Below are positions 24,317 to 36,840 of a stretch of DNA of 64,000 nucleotides, piece after piece. Each line of letters starts with the position of its first letter. Position 1 is the first letter of the stretch. The stretch lies in the NCBI RefSeq assembly GCF_028769735.1, contig NC_088188.1, forward strand, positions 2,379,001 through 2,443,000, read 5' to 3'. Made by a program: the position numbers and the translations under genes. This DNA is from Zonotrichia leucophrys gambelii (taxonomy: Eukaryota; Chordata; Aves; Passeriformes; Passerellidae). The notes beneath the pieces are model-generated. The model ran no database searches. It had not been told where the DNA came from and saw only the letters and a program-made list of their open reading frames with translations.

Positions 24317-25966
24317 GACATCTTCTGATAGTTTCACCTTGTGTTAATTTTCACCCCAGACATAAAATTCCCATTTAACCATTTAACCAGTGGCATAAAG
24401 ACATCAGCCCTCCTTGCCCAATTTTGCCAAGAGTGAGAGTTGGCTGTGGGCACCAGTATCCCTGGTGCACCTCTCTGAGCTGGTTTTGTGTGTGTGTGTT
24501 TTATTTTTGTGTTTATGGCTGGCTTCAAGTAGAGACACCAAATACCAGAGTAGCACTTTCTAGCATTCTGCTCTGTTAGATTTAGAAATAAGCTGTTACA
24601 TGACCCATAAAACACATGAATCCTGGTGACCCCCTCACCTTCTCCTATGGGGACCCTTTGAAGTTTAATAGAAGTGGGAGCTGGGAGCCTTTTCCTTGCT
24701 GAGCAGATTAATGCCACCTCACTTCTCTGATTGTCCACCTTCTCCATCATGTGAGAAACCAACACATGTGAGCTGGTTTCTCACACGAAACCCCATCTCT
24801 GTCAGGTTTGGCTGGAGGTGGCCAGTGGTCCTTGAGGGTGGTGGTTCCTGAGTTTTACTTTGATTCCAGTGTGTGGTTCCTGAGTTTACACACATTCCAG
24901 TGTGTGGCTCCTGAATTTTACTTCCATTTTTTATCTAGAAATTGGGTTAACAGGCAGGGGGAAGTTGTCACTGGTTGGGAATCAGGCAGCAGAGCAGCAG
25001 AAGGCAGCCCTGGCTGGGGCTGGTGGGATGGAGAAGGATCCTTGGGACCCACCTGGAGATATCCCACAAAAAGCAGGAGAGCCAGCTGGGAATCTCAAAG
25101 CCCTGCTCTTGTCTGTGCAATAAATGATGAAAACACAGGAACAGCAAGAGGTTCTGCAAAGGAAGATGCTCCTCTCTCTTGACTTTGAAGCCCCACCTGG
25201 TGTCTAGGGAGGAGCTGGAGGCCCAGGAATCCACCCCCAAGGTGGGAATCCCCTTTCCAGCCGCATTTGGCTGTGCCATGTGTATTTCTGCATGCAGCAG
25301 TGTGAAAATCCAATGGTATTGACTGGAGCATGCAGGAAATACAGTGTCTCAGCCCAGCAAAGCCCAGATCAATCAGCTAATTACCTCAGAGGAGGTTTGC
25401 AGCAGGCAGCTGCTGGTCCCTGACGGAGCCTCTCAGCCCATCTGCTGCCAGGCTGAGTTCTGGGCTGTGCTGGCAGAGTTCAGAGCAGCCCTGAGGGCAT
25501 CTGCAGAGCTGTTCCCTCCTGCCACGCCCGGCTGGGCTTGCTGCTGCCTCTCTGTCTGCCTCAGTGGGCTCAGGCAATCTCACTGAACCTGTTCTTATCG
25601 ATTTAGGAAAAGGCTTTGATTCTGAAAACTGCAAGCTCTTACTCACGAAACTATGACAACTTGGTATTAGCTGCAAATCAATGACCTTTTTAAATGCAGT
25701 CTAAGCAACAAAACTCACTTACTGCTAAACCCTGATAAGCCTGGTTCTGGGACAAGTCAAACCTTTATCTTAACTGCCATATGATCTTTTCCAGCTTGAT
25801 AGTTCCATTTACTGTATCAATAAGGATTATAACCCATCTGCAGTGAGATTTCACCCTCCCTGGAAGCTCTTGTACAGCAGATGATATTGAAAAGGAAATA
25901 TTTTTTTTAACTTCTCTTTATACCAAGTATTTCCCAATATATTATTCTTCTTCCCTGTTTCCTTTC
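24317..25966. other. Non-coding DNA
   Basis: No gene recognised. Holds a short GT run (24486-24500), a 10-bp perfect stem with 14-nt loop (24751-24760 with 24775-24784) and the small minisatellite listed separately. Confidence 0.4.
24841..24932. repeat. ~32-bp tandem repeat, three units
   Basis: Three units start with gtgg(t/c)tcctga at 24841, 24873 and 24904, joined by ttccagtgt. Unit length is 31-32 bp with a few substitutions. Confidence 0.8.
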
Positions 25967-26046
25967 TGTCTTGGTTTGGCAAGCCAGGAAAACTGGCATC
26001 ATCAGGTTAAATTCAGACTTCTTTTGGTGGAGTGATCCATAACATA
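25967..26046. repeat. Possible LTR-start fragment (family B-like)
   Basis: The string tgtcttggtttggcaagcca resembles the plus-strand start of family B, but the homology fades within about 30 bp. It lies just upstream of LTR copy A6. Confidence 0.35.
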
Positions 26047-26052
26047 ATCCCT

Positions 26053-26449
26053 TGTGGTATTTTTGGGGTCCCCAATGAAGGCGAGGAAAGGAAGGATTTG
26101 ACTTTATGTTTTTAGAAGGTTAATTTATTATTTGATTATATTATATTGTTAAAGAATGTTCTACTAAGCTATACTAAACTATACTAAAGAATAGAGAAAG
26201 GATAGAAACAGAAAGCTAGAAAGAATAATAATGAAAAACCTGTGAGTTTTTTTAGTCTTGACACAGCCTGACTGTGATTGGTTATTAAGTTAAAACAATT
26301 CACATGTTGGATAAACAATTTCTAACCACATTCCAAAGCAGCAAAACACAGATTAGATAACATTGTTTTCCTTTTCCTCTGAGGCTTCTCAGCTTCTCAG
26401 GAGAGAAATCCTGAGCAAGGGGATTTTTCCAGAAAATATGACAGTGACA
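26053..26449 (-). mobile_element. Family A solo LTR, copy A6
   Basis: Complete reverse-oriented copy from tgtggtatttttggggtccc to atatgacagtgaca, with exact 6-bp duplication atccct (26047-26052 and 26450-26455). Contains ttagaaggttaatttattat (complement of the polyadenylation region), actatactaaactatacta, and ttctcagcttctcaggagag. Confidence 0.93.
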
Positions 26450-26455
26450 ATCCCT

Positions 26456-28856
26456 CCTCTTGAATTTTGTCTCCTCTCCCATGTGGGTGCTGGGTCTGTC
26501 CCCCAGGGAAAGCCCCATGGGGCTCCTTCTACCTGGGCACCCTTTGGGTGGCATTTAGCCCCCAGCTCCCTGTGTAGGCATTGGAATGAGATCCTAAACA
26601 GCTTCCCAGCAGTCAGGAATTGGGGAGGCTGCTCCCAAAGGAGAGGCTGCTGCAGGCAGATGCCACCTCAGGCCAGCTGGGTGCCACCCCAAAGCAGCAA
26701 GAGACTGGAGGCACTGGAGCATCCCCACCCAGGCTCTGCAGATGCCAGGGAATCCGGGAGAATAATGGGCCCATTTATTCCCCCAGGGGGGAAATGTCAG
26801 AAAACACTGAAATGAGAAAAAAATTGCCTCTTTGTTCTGCAAATGGTCGTCATTGTGAGAAAGTTTATCCACCCTCTGGGAATTCATTTAGCATCATCAA
26901 AGAGAGGCTTTACAAAAGTGACTTCTTATTTACCCACAGTGGTTTTAGTGAGCAGTTTCTTTACTGGAAGGAAGGTGCAGTGGAGTTACCCAGCTGAGAG
27001 AAGCTGTGTCTGCCCTGCAGAGGTGCAAAGGTGCATGGCAGGGGAAGCCTGCTCCTATTCACAAGTGATTTAAGCCATGAAATGCTGCAGGAGCTCCCTT
27101 AGCCATGGGAATGCCCTCACAGGGGTCAAGCTGCTCAATGGAGCTGATTTTTCCTCCCTTCCCATGAAAGGGTGGTTAATAAGATGTTTGTGTATACAGG
27201 ATTTAACAAGTTTAAAATGCACTGGCCAGCCATGAGCAGCCCGTGGGAGGCCTTGGGGACAGCACAGAACAGTGTTTTTAGGAGGATGTTTTATTTATGG
27301 TATTCATGGCTGGTGCCATTACAGGCCCTGCAAAGATCAGACCTTGCTGTGAATATATATTCACTGAGGAAATCATTCTGGCCCCAAAAACCTCACACTG
27401 AGCACCTCAAACAGACATGTCCTCATAGAAAGCATTTTCCTGCTCCAGAAAAGTGTTGGTTACTGGTTTATGTAAAAAAAAAACCTCTCATATTTTTGCC
27501 AGATTCATACCTTCACATGTCTAAAAATGATTACACTGAATTCAACCAAGTAAGAAAATAAATGTTTTTTCAGCCTTCTTGGACATCTTGATTTGTTTTT
27601 AAGCTTTGAGGCTGCAGTATAGCAGAGTTTTGGTCAAACCACCACCCTACTTCTTACAAAAGATAACCAAAGGCTGTAAAGTCAGCCTTTCTTAATAATA
27701 ACCCTGCCTTTAGAAGCCCTCCCACTCTTCTCCAATACATCCCTCATCCCAGAAAGTCACCAGGAATGAGCCCCCAGGGATGCTCAGAGGAGCTGCTATG
27801 CTGGGACAGGAGGGTGTGGAGCTCCTCACACAAAGCCGAGTTCACAACTGGCCTTCAGACAGACATCAGCAAAAAGTGACTTATTTTCCACACTGAATTC
27901 AGATGCAAAAGGGGAACCCCACCCCCCCCCCCCCCCAACCCTCCAGTTCTGAGTAATTTTGCAGCTTAGGAATATTTCACATTCTTCTCTCACCATAATG
28001 TGAAGGCCAGATATAACTTACTGATTAATGGGGGCCATGGAGTGCAATAAATGCAGCTTTAAAGGAAATTCATTTCGCAGCAAGCACAATCAGTCTTTCA
28101 GAACCCCACCCCCTGTATACACTGGGTGGTTTTTGCCTGCAAATTTAAGAGTGCCTGAGGGAATTAGGTACCCAGGTCCCATGCAGAGTCTGTGGGGTTT
28201 GGCTCTTTGTTTCCTAGAAATGCTTCTATAATCTCAGCCCCTGGGCTGTGTCCTGGGCTGCCCTCTCAGTTTGGGTTCTTGCATAGGTACACTCCCTAAA
28301 AAAAGCTTTTCCCTTGTGGTTTTTTTTGCTTTTTTTACTATATTTTCCTAGTAAAAAAAGTGGAGGAGTGAGCTGGGGTCCCACAAGCACCATGTGAATG
28401 CTGTGCCTGGCCTGAACTCCCCAGAGCATCTTCAGCTGTGGCCAAAACAAGCCAAAATTGGGAAAGGAAGCACTGCTGCTGAGGAACACGATCACAATCG
28501 TTACTGAAAGGAGTTTGAGTGCTTGGGGAAGCAGCTGATGGGACTTGTCTTGTGGTTCAGGAGAGGAAAAGGTGACTTGTGATATAAGGGATGAGAAATG
28601 TCAAAAGAGGAGCAGAAATTGTGCACTATAAATATTGAGTGAGAGTCACACAGCCAAAATTAGACCCCCAAGCCACTTGGATGAATTAATCAACACCCCC
28701 AAATTCACAAATTTGGAAATCTGTGAGCTTTTCAGGTGAGTATTGCACATGTGGGGGAAACCAGACCAGTGCTGGGTGCTCACAGCACTGGGGGGCATCT
28801 GAGCACCTCACACAGTTTTATGTACCAGGGCATTCCATTTTCTTACTCCTTGGTGA
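26456..28856. other. Non-coding DNA
   Basis: No gene or interspersed repeat recognised in 2.4 kb. A 15-base C run lies at 27922-27936. The segment 27950-28090 (gcaataaatgcagctttaaa) has conserved-element texture only. Confidence 0.4.
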
Positions 28857-28916
28857 AGCAGAATCACAGAATCATTTAGGTTGGAAAAGCCCTCTAAGAT
28901 CCCCCCAGCACTAACC
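28857..28916 (-). repeat. CR1 LINE 3' end, piece 1 of an interrupted copy
   Basis: Starts gcagaatcacagaatcattt and aggttggaaaagccctctaa, the complement of a CR1 3' end. It stops abruptly at ctaacc, where LTR copy A7 begins. The rest of the same CR1 resumes at 29300. Confidence 0.85.
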
Positions 28917-29299
28917 TGTGGCATTCACATTCTCTCTCTCAGGATTTTTCCTGGAGAAGCACAGAGAGAAGAGGATAAAAACAATTCTCATCTCTTCTTG
29001 CTACTCCTGTTGTTTTTACACATGTGGAATGTGTTAAGGAGATTGTTTACCTGTGATTTATCAATTGGATTCTGCTGAGGATTGTTTTGTTTCCTTGGCC
29101 AATTGGCTCAAAGCTGTGTCCTGGCTGTCTCAGACAGTCACAGGGTTTTTTTTGTATCTTTTGTATAGTATAGTATCTCTTTAATAAAATATGGTATAAA
29201 GTAATATGGTTTGGTTTTAATAAAGCAATTGTTCAGCATTCTGAATCATAGAGTCAAATACCAGTCATTCCCTGCATCAGGGGCACCCTGAATTCCATA
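28917..29299 (+). mobile_element. Family A solo LTR, copy A7, nested in CR1
   Basis: Begins tgtggcattcacattctctc, carries acatgtggaatgtgttaa, gattgtttacctgtga, ccttggccaattggc, tatagtatagtatctcttta and aataaa signals, and ends near gaattccata. The flanks ctaacc (28911-28916) and ctgacc (29300-29305) match at 5 of 6 bases and are read as a decayed target duplication. It is more diverged than other family A copies. CR1 sequence is continuous across the insertion. Confidence 0.85.
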
Positions 29300-29765
29300 C
29301 TGACCCATGTCCCCAGGTGCCACATCCACAGGGTTTTAAATCCCTTCAGGGAATGTGATGCCATCACTACCCCAGACAATCTGTTCCAATGCTTTACAGC
29401 ATTTTCAGTGAAGAAAATTTCCTGATATCCCACCAAAACCTGCCCTGGCCCAGCCTGAGGCCGTTCCCTCTGCTCCTGTCCCTGTTCCCTGGAGCACAGC
29501 CCGACCCCCCCGGCTGTCCCCTCCTGTCAGGAGCTGTGCAGAGCCACAAGGGCCCCTGAGCCTCCTTTGCTCCAGGCTGAGCCCCTGCCCAGCTCCCTCA
29601 GCTGCTCCTGGGGCTCCAGACCCTTCCCAGCTCCATTCCCTTCCCTGGACACCTCCAGCCCCTGCAGAAATGCCTTTTCTATAGTGAGGGGCCCAGAACT
29701 GACCCCAGAATTGAAGGTGCAGCCCAGGCAGGAGGTTTTAGAGAAGGGCTGGGGGGATGAAAGAA
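29300..29765 (-). repeat. CR1 LINE 3' region, piece 2 of an interrupted copy
   Basis: Continues the CR1 begun at 28857: catgtccccaggtgccacat, ctgttccaatgctttacagc, agtgaagaaaatttcctgat, gaggccgttccctctgctcc, ctccctcagctgctcctggg, and aactgaccccagaattgaag. With piece 1 it gives about 525 bp of CR1, among the longest in the window. A 261-codon minus-strand frame starts beyond it and runs in, but no reverse-transcriptase motif is visible. Confidence 0.88.
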
Positions 29766-31876
29766 GCCAGGACAGCTGCCTTTCAATAACAATTAGGGAG
29801 GGAAAGGAAACTCTAATTACTGAAGAGGCTGCACTGGGAGCTGCTGGTGGCTGAGCCCTGGGGCTGGAAGGTTCCTCAGGCCCTGCCAGGTCCCTGCCTG
29901 GCCTGGGAGAAGCCTCCTGCCTTTGACAGCCCAGGGGCTGCTCTGTGCAGTGCCCTGTCCTTCCCTGAGCAGCAGAGGTGTCACACACACCCAGGCCAAG
30001 CACAGCTCTTGTTCTGTTTGGGGTCTCCATGAAGAGGCCCCAACTGAGCCTACAAAGCCCCTCAAGACTGGGCTCACTCTGACAGCTCTGAATCATGGAT
30101 ATGGGGCAGAACCAGCTGCTGTTTAGTGAGAATTCACTAAATGATGAATGATGAATCCACTCTGTGCTCCCTTCTGACAAACAGGAGTGTTGGGTGGTGT
30201 TTGGAAGCAGCTCTGTGCCCAGAAGGTGCCACAGAGCATCCAGGCACTGTCTGTGCTGCCCTGGGCTGCAGAGCAGCACTCCTGGTTCAGTTCTTCTGTG
30301 GCAAACTGGCACTTACTAAAACCTGGTTCCACGCTGTATAATTTCTATGGCTTTTATTAATGCAGACAGTATAGGCTCCATAAAGAAGAAAAATTACCAG
30401 TGGAAGATAAAACTAAAATACTAGTTGCATTACAATCACATTCTAGTGCTGCAATAAATTGCATGAAGCCAATAAAGCAAAACTAACTGAAGATATTTGA
30501 CACAAACCAAAAATGAAATGAGAGTCATTATGCAGTCTGCTACAGGGACCTGCCTTGATGTAGTTAAAGCAATAAACTACCTGGGAGTAATCTTTACTTA
30601 TTTTAAATTGCATATTCCAATTGCAAAGCTGTTTCTGGCATTTCTGCCACACTTACTTTAGTCTGCTCAGAAAAAGAATTACATGTCTGGATAAGTCATG
30701 TCCTATTAAATGTGCATCATATCTGCAGCACTCATAAGTCACTTGAGTCATAATATTGTTTATTCTAACATTAGTCATTATTTTCTGTCATAAATTAGCT
30801 ATTCTCCAGAAGAGTGGGGACGAGATGGAGCCAAGGTTGCAATTATTTCCTGCATCCATGTTGGCACACAGAGCAGATGAGGTGGCCATCTCTGCAGAGG
30901 AATTATCAGCATCAGGCCATGGGTCAATTATAACAAATGTATTCATGCCATTAGCCCCCAGGTACCTTCAATAATAAGAGTTTGCACTCCTTTCCCTCCC
31001 TAATTATTCTCCTCCATGGTCTGGCTGACCCACACATGTGTCAAAATAAGCAGCAGCAACAGCAGCAGCAGTGCCTTTTGCAATATTCAAGGTTAAACCC
31101 TCCCAGCCATCATTTCCTGCCAGCACCTCCAATCCTGCCTGCCCAGGGGATATTTGCATGCAGAGAGGGTGCACGGTGTGTCTTTGCCATGCAACCAGTC
31201 CTGCTGCTAATTAATTGTCTGCTGGGCTGCCTTTAGGAGCAGAGGGAGCAGCAATCCCCCCCTGCTGCCAGAGAGGGAGGGGATGTGGTTCTGCTGCCCT
31301 CCAGCCAGCCCAGTTCCACTTTGGCTGGGCTGGTGCTGGAATTCTGGAATTTCCCTGTCCTGGGGACATCCTGTGCTTCACCCCTGGGCTCAGAGCCCCG
31401 ATGGAGCACTTTTGGTTGGGATGCATTAAGTCTTGTTTGTATACAAACCCCTTTTAGTTAAAATGGAGTGTTTTGCCCCAAAGGGAACCAGGCCATTATA
31501 GCACTGAATGGTGCTTTATAAGACAGCTCATTCCCTCAGGGAAGAGGCAATCAGTTGCCCCAGCTGAAGTCACATTCATACTTGAATTAAAAACCTTCAA
31601 TAGCTGTTTTTCTAAATTGCCTCTCATACAGAGCGAGATGCAAGGCTCAAAAAAAGAGAAGAAAAAAAAGAAAAAAAAAGAGAAAACCAGCTGACTTGCA
31701 CATCAGTTTGTTCCCTTAATAACACACCCATCCCTCTGGGAATCTGTGGAAAACTAGAGCTCTGCTTCATCCAGGCTTCAGGCTGGTCCCATGTGGGACC
31801 AGCTGTGCAGAGAAGAAGCTGGGCTGCCTCAGACCCATCAGCATCCTGTGCCAGGATCAAGTGGAAAGGCTCTTTA
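29766..31876. other. Non-coding DNA; AT-rich 30330-31010
   Basis: No gene recognised. The AT-rich 30330-31010 section (cttttattaatgcagacagt; taaattgcatattccaat) looks single-copy and is a reasonable candidate for conserved non-coding DNA. An A-rich tract lies at 31648-31687. Confidence 0.4.
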
Positions 31877-32100
31877 CAAAATCAGACTGGTTTGTGTTCA
31901 AAGGGACCTTAAAAACCACCTCATTCCATCCCCTGCCATGGGCAGGGACAGCTCCTTCCATCCCAGGCTGCTCCAGGGCTTTGCTTGGGCACTGCCAGGG
32001 CTCCAGGAGCACCTCAGCCCCTCTGTGCCAGGGCCCAGCTCACCTGGCTCCCACCTGGGCTGGGTTTGCTCCATCACACCCAGGCTGCCTTTCTGAAGTG
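31877..32100 (-). repeat. CR1 LINE 3'-end fragment
   Basis: Complement of a CR1 tail: actggtttgtgttcaaaggg, ccctgccatgggcagggaca, gggcactgccagggctccag and cctctgtgccagggccc. Confidence 0.85.
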
Positions 32101-32174
32101 GCAGGAACAGCTCAATGTGCTCTTCCCTCCTGTTTTCAGCATGATGGGAAGGACCAGAAGTGTGTATGTTGAAG

Positions 32175-32780
32175 ATTGCAATGCAAGATGAAATAAACAG
32201 GGCCAGGAGACTTCTTCTCCTTTATAATGCCTTTATTAAAAGTGATCAGCTCAGGATTGGGCGGCTCGGCAGGGCTGCAGTCCCTGTCGCGTCTCCCAGG
32301 GCGACTCAGAGGAGGAGGATATGCGCAGCTCTGTCCACTAGGGGCAGAGCCGGGGATCCAGTCCTCGTGGGAGCCTTAGGGCGTGATGTCCCCGTGAGAT
32401 GTTGCTTTTGAGCCTCGGCGGCCACCCTGGTCCTGGCGTTGGGACCACTCCCTGCTCAGGGCGAGAAGGGCTCCGAAGGTGTTCAGCATCTCTGCAGGCT
32501 CAGCACTCGGCTCCTCACGTCCAGACATCACTTTAGTCTCTCAACTCTTAGGTGGCTCGTTGTTTTTGGGGTTTTCTCGTTGCATTTCGAGTCGGGGTCC
32601 CACAAAGCATTCTGGACTTTGGAGTCACTTTGCATAACCCCCCCCCACTCTCTCAGGTGTCTTCCCTATGCTGTAAGAGAGCACAGCCTCGGGGAAGGGC
32701 AATCTACCGCATCCAGCCAGGCCTTTTACTAATACAAAAGAGGAGATAAGCTCTAACTACCCGTGATTACCATGACAAAA
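32175..32780 (-). mobile_element. Probable solo LTR (family H), CpG-rich
   Basis: On the minus strand there is AATAAAGGCATTATAAAGG (plus-strand position about 32220-32238) followed by a U5-like end. Upstream of it, towards higher coordinates, lies a GC- and CpG-rich segment (gggcggctcggcaggg; tgtcgcgtctcccagggcga) unlike the surrounding DNA. Retained CpG suggests a fairly young insertion. No target duplication found; limits are approximate. Confidence 0.6.
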
Positions 32781-32859
32781 CACTAAGAACTTTGGCAGAG
32801 ACAGAGACCTGGCTGTGTCCCTGTAACTCTTTCTCACAAAAAAATATTAACTGAAATTT

Positions 32860-33525
32860 TGTTCATAACACAAGATGTTTTCCATTACCATCTGTATGGA
32901 AGATTACCTTTATCAAGTGGACAGTTTGCCTTATATCTTTGAGTGACCACATTCACACCTCCCTCAGGAGGGGACACCTGCTGATAACAGCTATTGAATG
33001 TCACTGCATGGCTGATAAGAACTACAGCATCCCACTGGGAGATGTGAGCCCAGAGGGAGGAGCCAAGCATTCCTACCCAGATATAATCCAGAGGTTTTGA
33101 GACACCAGCACAGCTTCTCCACTGGATTCCCCAGAGGAACAGCAGCTGCCTCTTCCCCTGGATCTTCAGAGGAAGAATCCATCCTTCTCTACAGGATCCC
33201 TGCTCCAACAGAACCACCCCTGACACTGCAGGAGGACTGCAGCCACAATTCCAATGGGACTGCTGCCAACACCCTGACCCACAGGGTGTCAGGTTGGGTT
33301 CTGACTCTGTCAGTGTTGTTCTAGTGTACTGCATTGTTTATTTTATCCTTTTATTTTTTTCCTTTTCCTATTAAAGAACTGTTATTCCTGCTCCCATATC
33401 TTTGCCTGAGAGCCCCTTAATTTAAAATTTATAGCAATTCAGAGGGATGGGGAGGGTTTACATTTTCCATTTCAGGGGAGGCTCCTGCCTTCCTTAGCAG
33501 ACTCCTGGCTTTCCAAACCAAGACA
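32860..33525 (+). mobile_element. Family B solo LTR, copy B3
   Basis: Sense-oriented copy in which the signals read directly: the U3 start tgttcataacacaagatg, cctccctcaggaggggacac, the GC-rich middle with ccacagggtgtcaggttggg, then tcctattaaagaactgttat (polyadenylation-type ATTAAA) and an end at ctttccaaaccaagaca. It is the reverse complement of B2 and B4 with high identity, about 666 bp. Confidence 0.88.
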
Positions 33526-34709
33526 GTGTATAATCTCATTTTGGACACTGGATGAGAGCAGGTATCCAAAAGAGACTGTAAATGCAGGGCAAGCCCATAT
33601 GGACAGACTCCATGTGGGATTCTCTCCACATCTGGTGATCCACAGCTTCCCACCTCCAGAGACTCAGATAATGCCATCACATTTAACAGCTGTCAACAGA
33701 TTTTTGTCCCACAGGTTCAGGCTGTAATTGGATAAAGCTGTGTCAATATTTTGTGTCCAAGGTGTTGTGTGACAGTTTCAGCTCAGTAACAAGGATGGAA
33801 AAGCAACATCTCCTCTGGGATTTTGGCCCTGCTTTGGCTGGTGCCTCCATGTCCATGGAAAAAACTGAGGAGAAGGACACAAGCTATCTATGCAAATGTT
33901 AAAGATTATTTTTTAGTCTTTTAAAAATAAAACAGATCTCAGGCACTGAAGGAACACCATGAGCCCATGTCCCAAGGACACACCTTGCCTCTTTTTCCAA
34001 GCCTGTCTTCACCAGACTCAGACTTGGTGCTCACTGCCTTCCCTTCCTTACCCCTCATTATAATTAAAACACAATAAAAGTGACAAGAAAGCTTTTTACA
34101 CCTAGAAAATACCATAATATAATATAATATAATATAATATAATATAATATAATATAATATAATATAATATAATATAATATAATATAATATACCTTAAAGA
34201 CTTAGCCTTATGGAGAGGAATTTAATGTTCTCTTTGTGCAGCCTTGTTTGGCTTAGTGGGAATTCAGAGCCAACCTTGTTCCCACTGAAGCCAGAGGCAG
34301 GACATGAAGCAGCTCCTCTAGGAAGGCCCTGGCAGAGATGGCCAACACACCTTATAAGCTGATGAAGCCAAAAGGAAAAGAAAGAGAGGAAACCCAAACA
34401 AATTTAATAAGAGAAAACCATTGCTTTTCTCCACCCCTCTACTTGCTTCTCGGTGGGTTTGCTGATTTTCTGTCACTTCCACACAAACACAGCTGCACAC
34501 AGACACTGCAGGGGGACGTGGGGTGCTGGGGCTGGAAAGTGCCACATTTTCTGCATTTACACAATATTTCCAAACTCTCTGACCATGGGGGCTCTGTTTT
34601 AAGGCTGGGGCTTGTTTACCTGGCCATGCCCAGCCCAGGCTGTGTCAGGCTGCACTGGGAGCTGCTGTGGGCTGGAACCACCTCAGCTCTTGGTAAATAA
34701 ATCAGTGCC
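33526..34709. other. Non-coding DNA with ATAAT microsatellite
   Basis: No gene recognised. Includes the microsatellite listed at 34113. Confidence 0.4.
34113..34190. repeat. (ATAAT)n microsatellite, about 15 units
   Basis: Perfect 5-bp repeat of the same motif as in LTR copy A4. The flanks (ctagaaaatacc; accttaaagacttagcc) do not clearly belong to a family A LTR, so any shared origin is unproven. Confidence 0.97.
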
Positions 34710-34715
34710 TGCTTA

Positions 34716-35100
34716 TGTTGCAGACATCTTTTATGAAAAATTCTTTCCTTAGGATTTTTTCTCCTGAGAAGCTGGGAGGCCTCAGGAACAAAATATAAAC
34801 ATTGATTATCTGCTGCTGTGGAATGCAACAGGTGCATCTGGGATTGGTCTCATGTGGTTGTTTCTAATTAATGGCCAATCACAGTCAGCTGGCTTGGACA
34901 GAGAGTCTGAGCCACAAACCTTTGTTATCATTCCTTCCTATTCTATCCTTAGCCACCCTTCTGATGAAATCCTTTCTTCTATTCTTTTAGTATAGTTTTA
35001 ATGTAATATATATCATAAAATAATAACTCAAGCCTTCTGAAACATGGAGTCAGATCCTTGTCTCTTCCCTCAGTCTGAGACCCTTGTGAACACGGTCACA
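34716..35100 (+). mobile_element. Family A-related solo LTR, copy A8
   Basis: Runs from tgttgcagacatcttttatg to gtgaacacggtcaca. The flanks tgctta (34710-34715) and tgcttg (35101-35106) match at 5 of 6 bases. Shared blocks: ctcctgagaagctgggaggc, ggattggtctcatgtgg, ttaatggccaatcacagtca, tatagttttaatgtaatata, ataacatggag-type 3' region. Divergence suggests an older subfamily. Confidence 0.82.
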
Positions 35101-35106
35101 TGCTTG

Positions 35107-36734
35107 TGCTGTGGAAGCATCTGCAAACAAGCACCCAGCTCTTCACCCCACCTGACTCTGTGTCTGTGGGTGCCCTGCCCAGCCTGCCAGGACACTCCAA
35201 ACCCCTCTCTGCTCCAAACAGCATCCCCCCTCCCTGGGAAGCAAGTGGGGCTGGAGGTTTTGCTTTCTGTCTGCAGAGTAAATAAGAGCCAGAAATGTGC
35301 AATTCCACTTCAGTGCAGAATCAAGAGGTCTCATCTTGTGACTGAAGCATTCACAGTGCTGAGCACAGATGCCCTCCTGTTCACCTTTAAAGTCTGCATC
35401 CTCTCTGTGCTTCCCACGCCTCCTTTGCCTTCACCTCCAGGATGTCTGTCTGGCTTTTGAAATATCACTGCTCTCCTACTGTTAAAGTATGTGGAAGGAT
35501 GAATCTTTTATCTCCCTTTTCTATTTGGGAGGTTGATTCTGGGTTCATTGGTTAGTTTTAAGATGTTACAAAAGCATCTGCCTGGTGGGATTTAAAGATG
35601 ACAACCCTCCAGTGTTATTTCAATGCAGGTAATGGCAAGTAGATCCCCCTGCTTTCTTTACACACTGTTAGGAGGAAAAGCCTGTCTGGAATAAGGATGT
35701 AGAGATAAGAAGAGATTAGAGATTCAAGCTGAAGGCAGCTAGCTTGCATGGAGAGCACGGGGAGCAGCACAGCTGAGCCCAGCTCTGCCCTTCTGCAAAT
35801 GATGCCCCAGAGCAGTTGAGGCTGCACCTGCTGGCCTTGGAGGATGTTCCTGCAGCCCCCTAGACTGAGGCTGGGTTTTAAATCCTGGCCTGAGCTCTGT
35901 AAGAACGTGAGGGGAACTGTTTGTGAGACAGGTCCAGCCCAGGCAGGCCCAGGCTGGGCTGGAGGCTGCCCCAGAGAAGCTGCTGTGAGCCACCCCATGA
36001 GGCTATCACTGGAAAAATATGGGTTGAATGGAACTGAAACTGCTCAGAGAAAGCTGGAGAGGTTTCATCCATGTCAAAAAAAGGACTTATGACAAAACCA
36101 ATGATTTCTGAAAAATGCTGGTGTTGTTGCCGATGTGCACTGTTGTTTTACAGGTTATTTGGGTGTAAATTTTTCAGTTTTGCCAGGTTGCTTGGCAGAA
36201 CTCGAGAGCTCTGCAGGTCTGAGGCACCAGCCTGGCTCAGCTCACTCCTGAGAGCTGCCCACACCCACAGCTGAGAGCATCCCCTGCTTCATTCTCCTCT
36301 GCTTTGCTTCTCAAGCACTGAGGAGAGCTCCAGCTTCATATGAAGTCAAAGTCATCCAATTTTCTGGATCAAAGTGTCTCCTGTTTTTGTTGTAATGAAG
36401 CAATTTGACACTTTTGGTAATACAAACATTCCCAAGTCTAATTAGAGGGGCAGCTGTTCTCAATATCTCCAACAAACTCTTCCAGATTAGCACAAGAACA
36501 TGGCCAAAAATCACAGGGCACCAGAGGATGGGAATATTTCCTTCCAGCAAGGCTCTTCTGTCTGCTCCAGCTCCCCATCCTCCTGCCCCATACTTGACAA
36601 TATCACAAAAATTCCTGGTTTTTGTGGCTGCCAAAGCCATTGGGGAGTGCTGGTCAGGCCCTTCAGGCTCTGCAGAAGAGGAGCAGGGACCCAGTGCCAG
36701 GTGAGCTCTGAGCTCCTCCAGGACACAAAACAGA
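35107..36734. other. Non-coding DNA
   Basis: No gene or repeat recognised in 1.6 kb. Confidence 0.4.
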
Positions 36735-36840
36735 TGAAGGGAAGGGAAGGGAAGGGAAGGGAAGGGAAGGGAAGGGAAGGGAAGGGAAGGGAAGGGAAGG
36801 GAAGGGAAGGGAAGGGAAGGGAAGGGAAGGGAAGGGAAGG
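36735..36840. repeat. (AAGGG)n microsatellite, about 21 units
   Basis: Pure 5-bp purine repeat on the plus strand with no interruptions. The frame is open on both strands through the array (repeating GREGKG- and PFPSL-type peptides), which is only a consequence of the motif. Confidence 0.98.

Noticed and set aside
24751..24784. 10-bp perfect stem with 14-nt loop
   Set aside because: Short stems of this size are expected many times by chance in 64 kb.
29527..30312. 261-codon minus-strand open frame
   Set aside because: Its 3' half lies in the CR1 tail and its 5' half in unrelated DNA. No reverse-transcriptase or other domain is visible, and it is rich in Ser/Pro/Leu as expected of GC-rich non-coding DNA.
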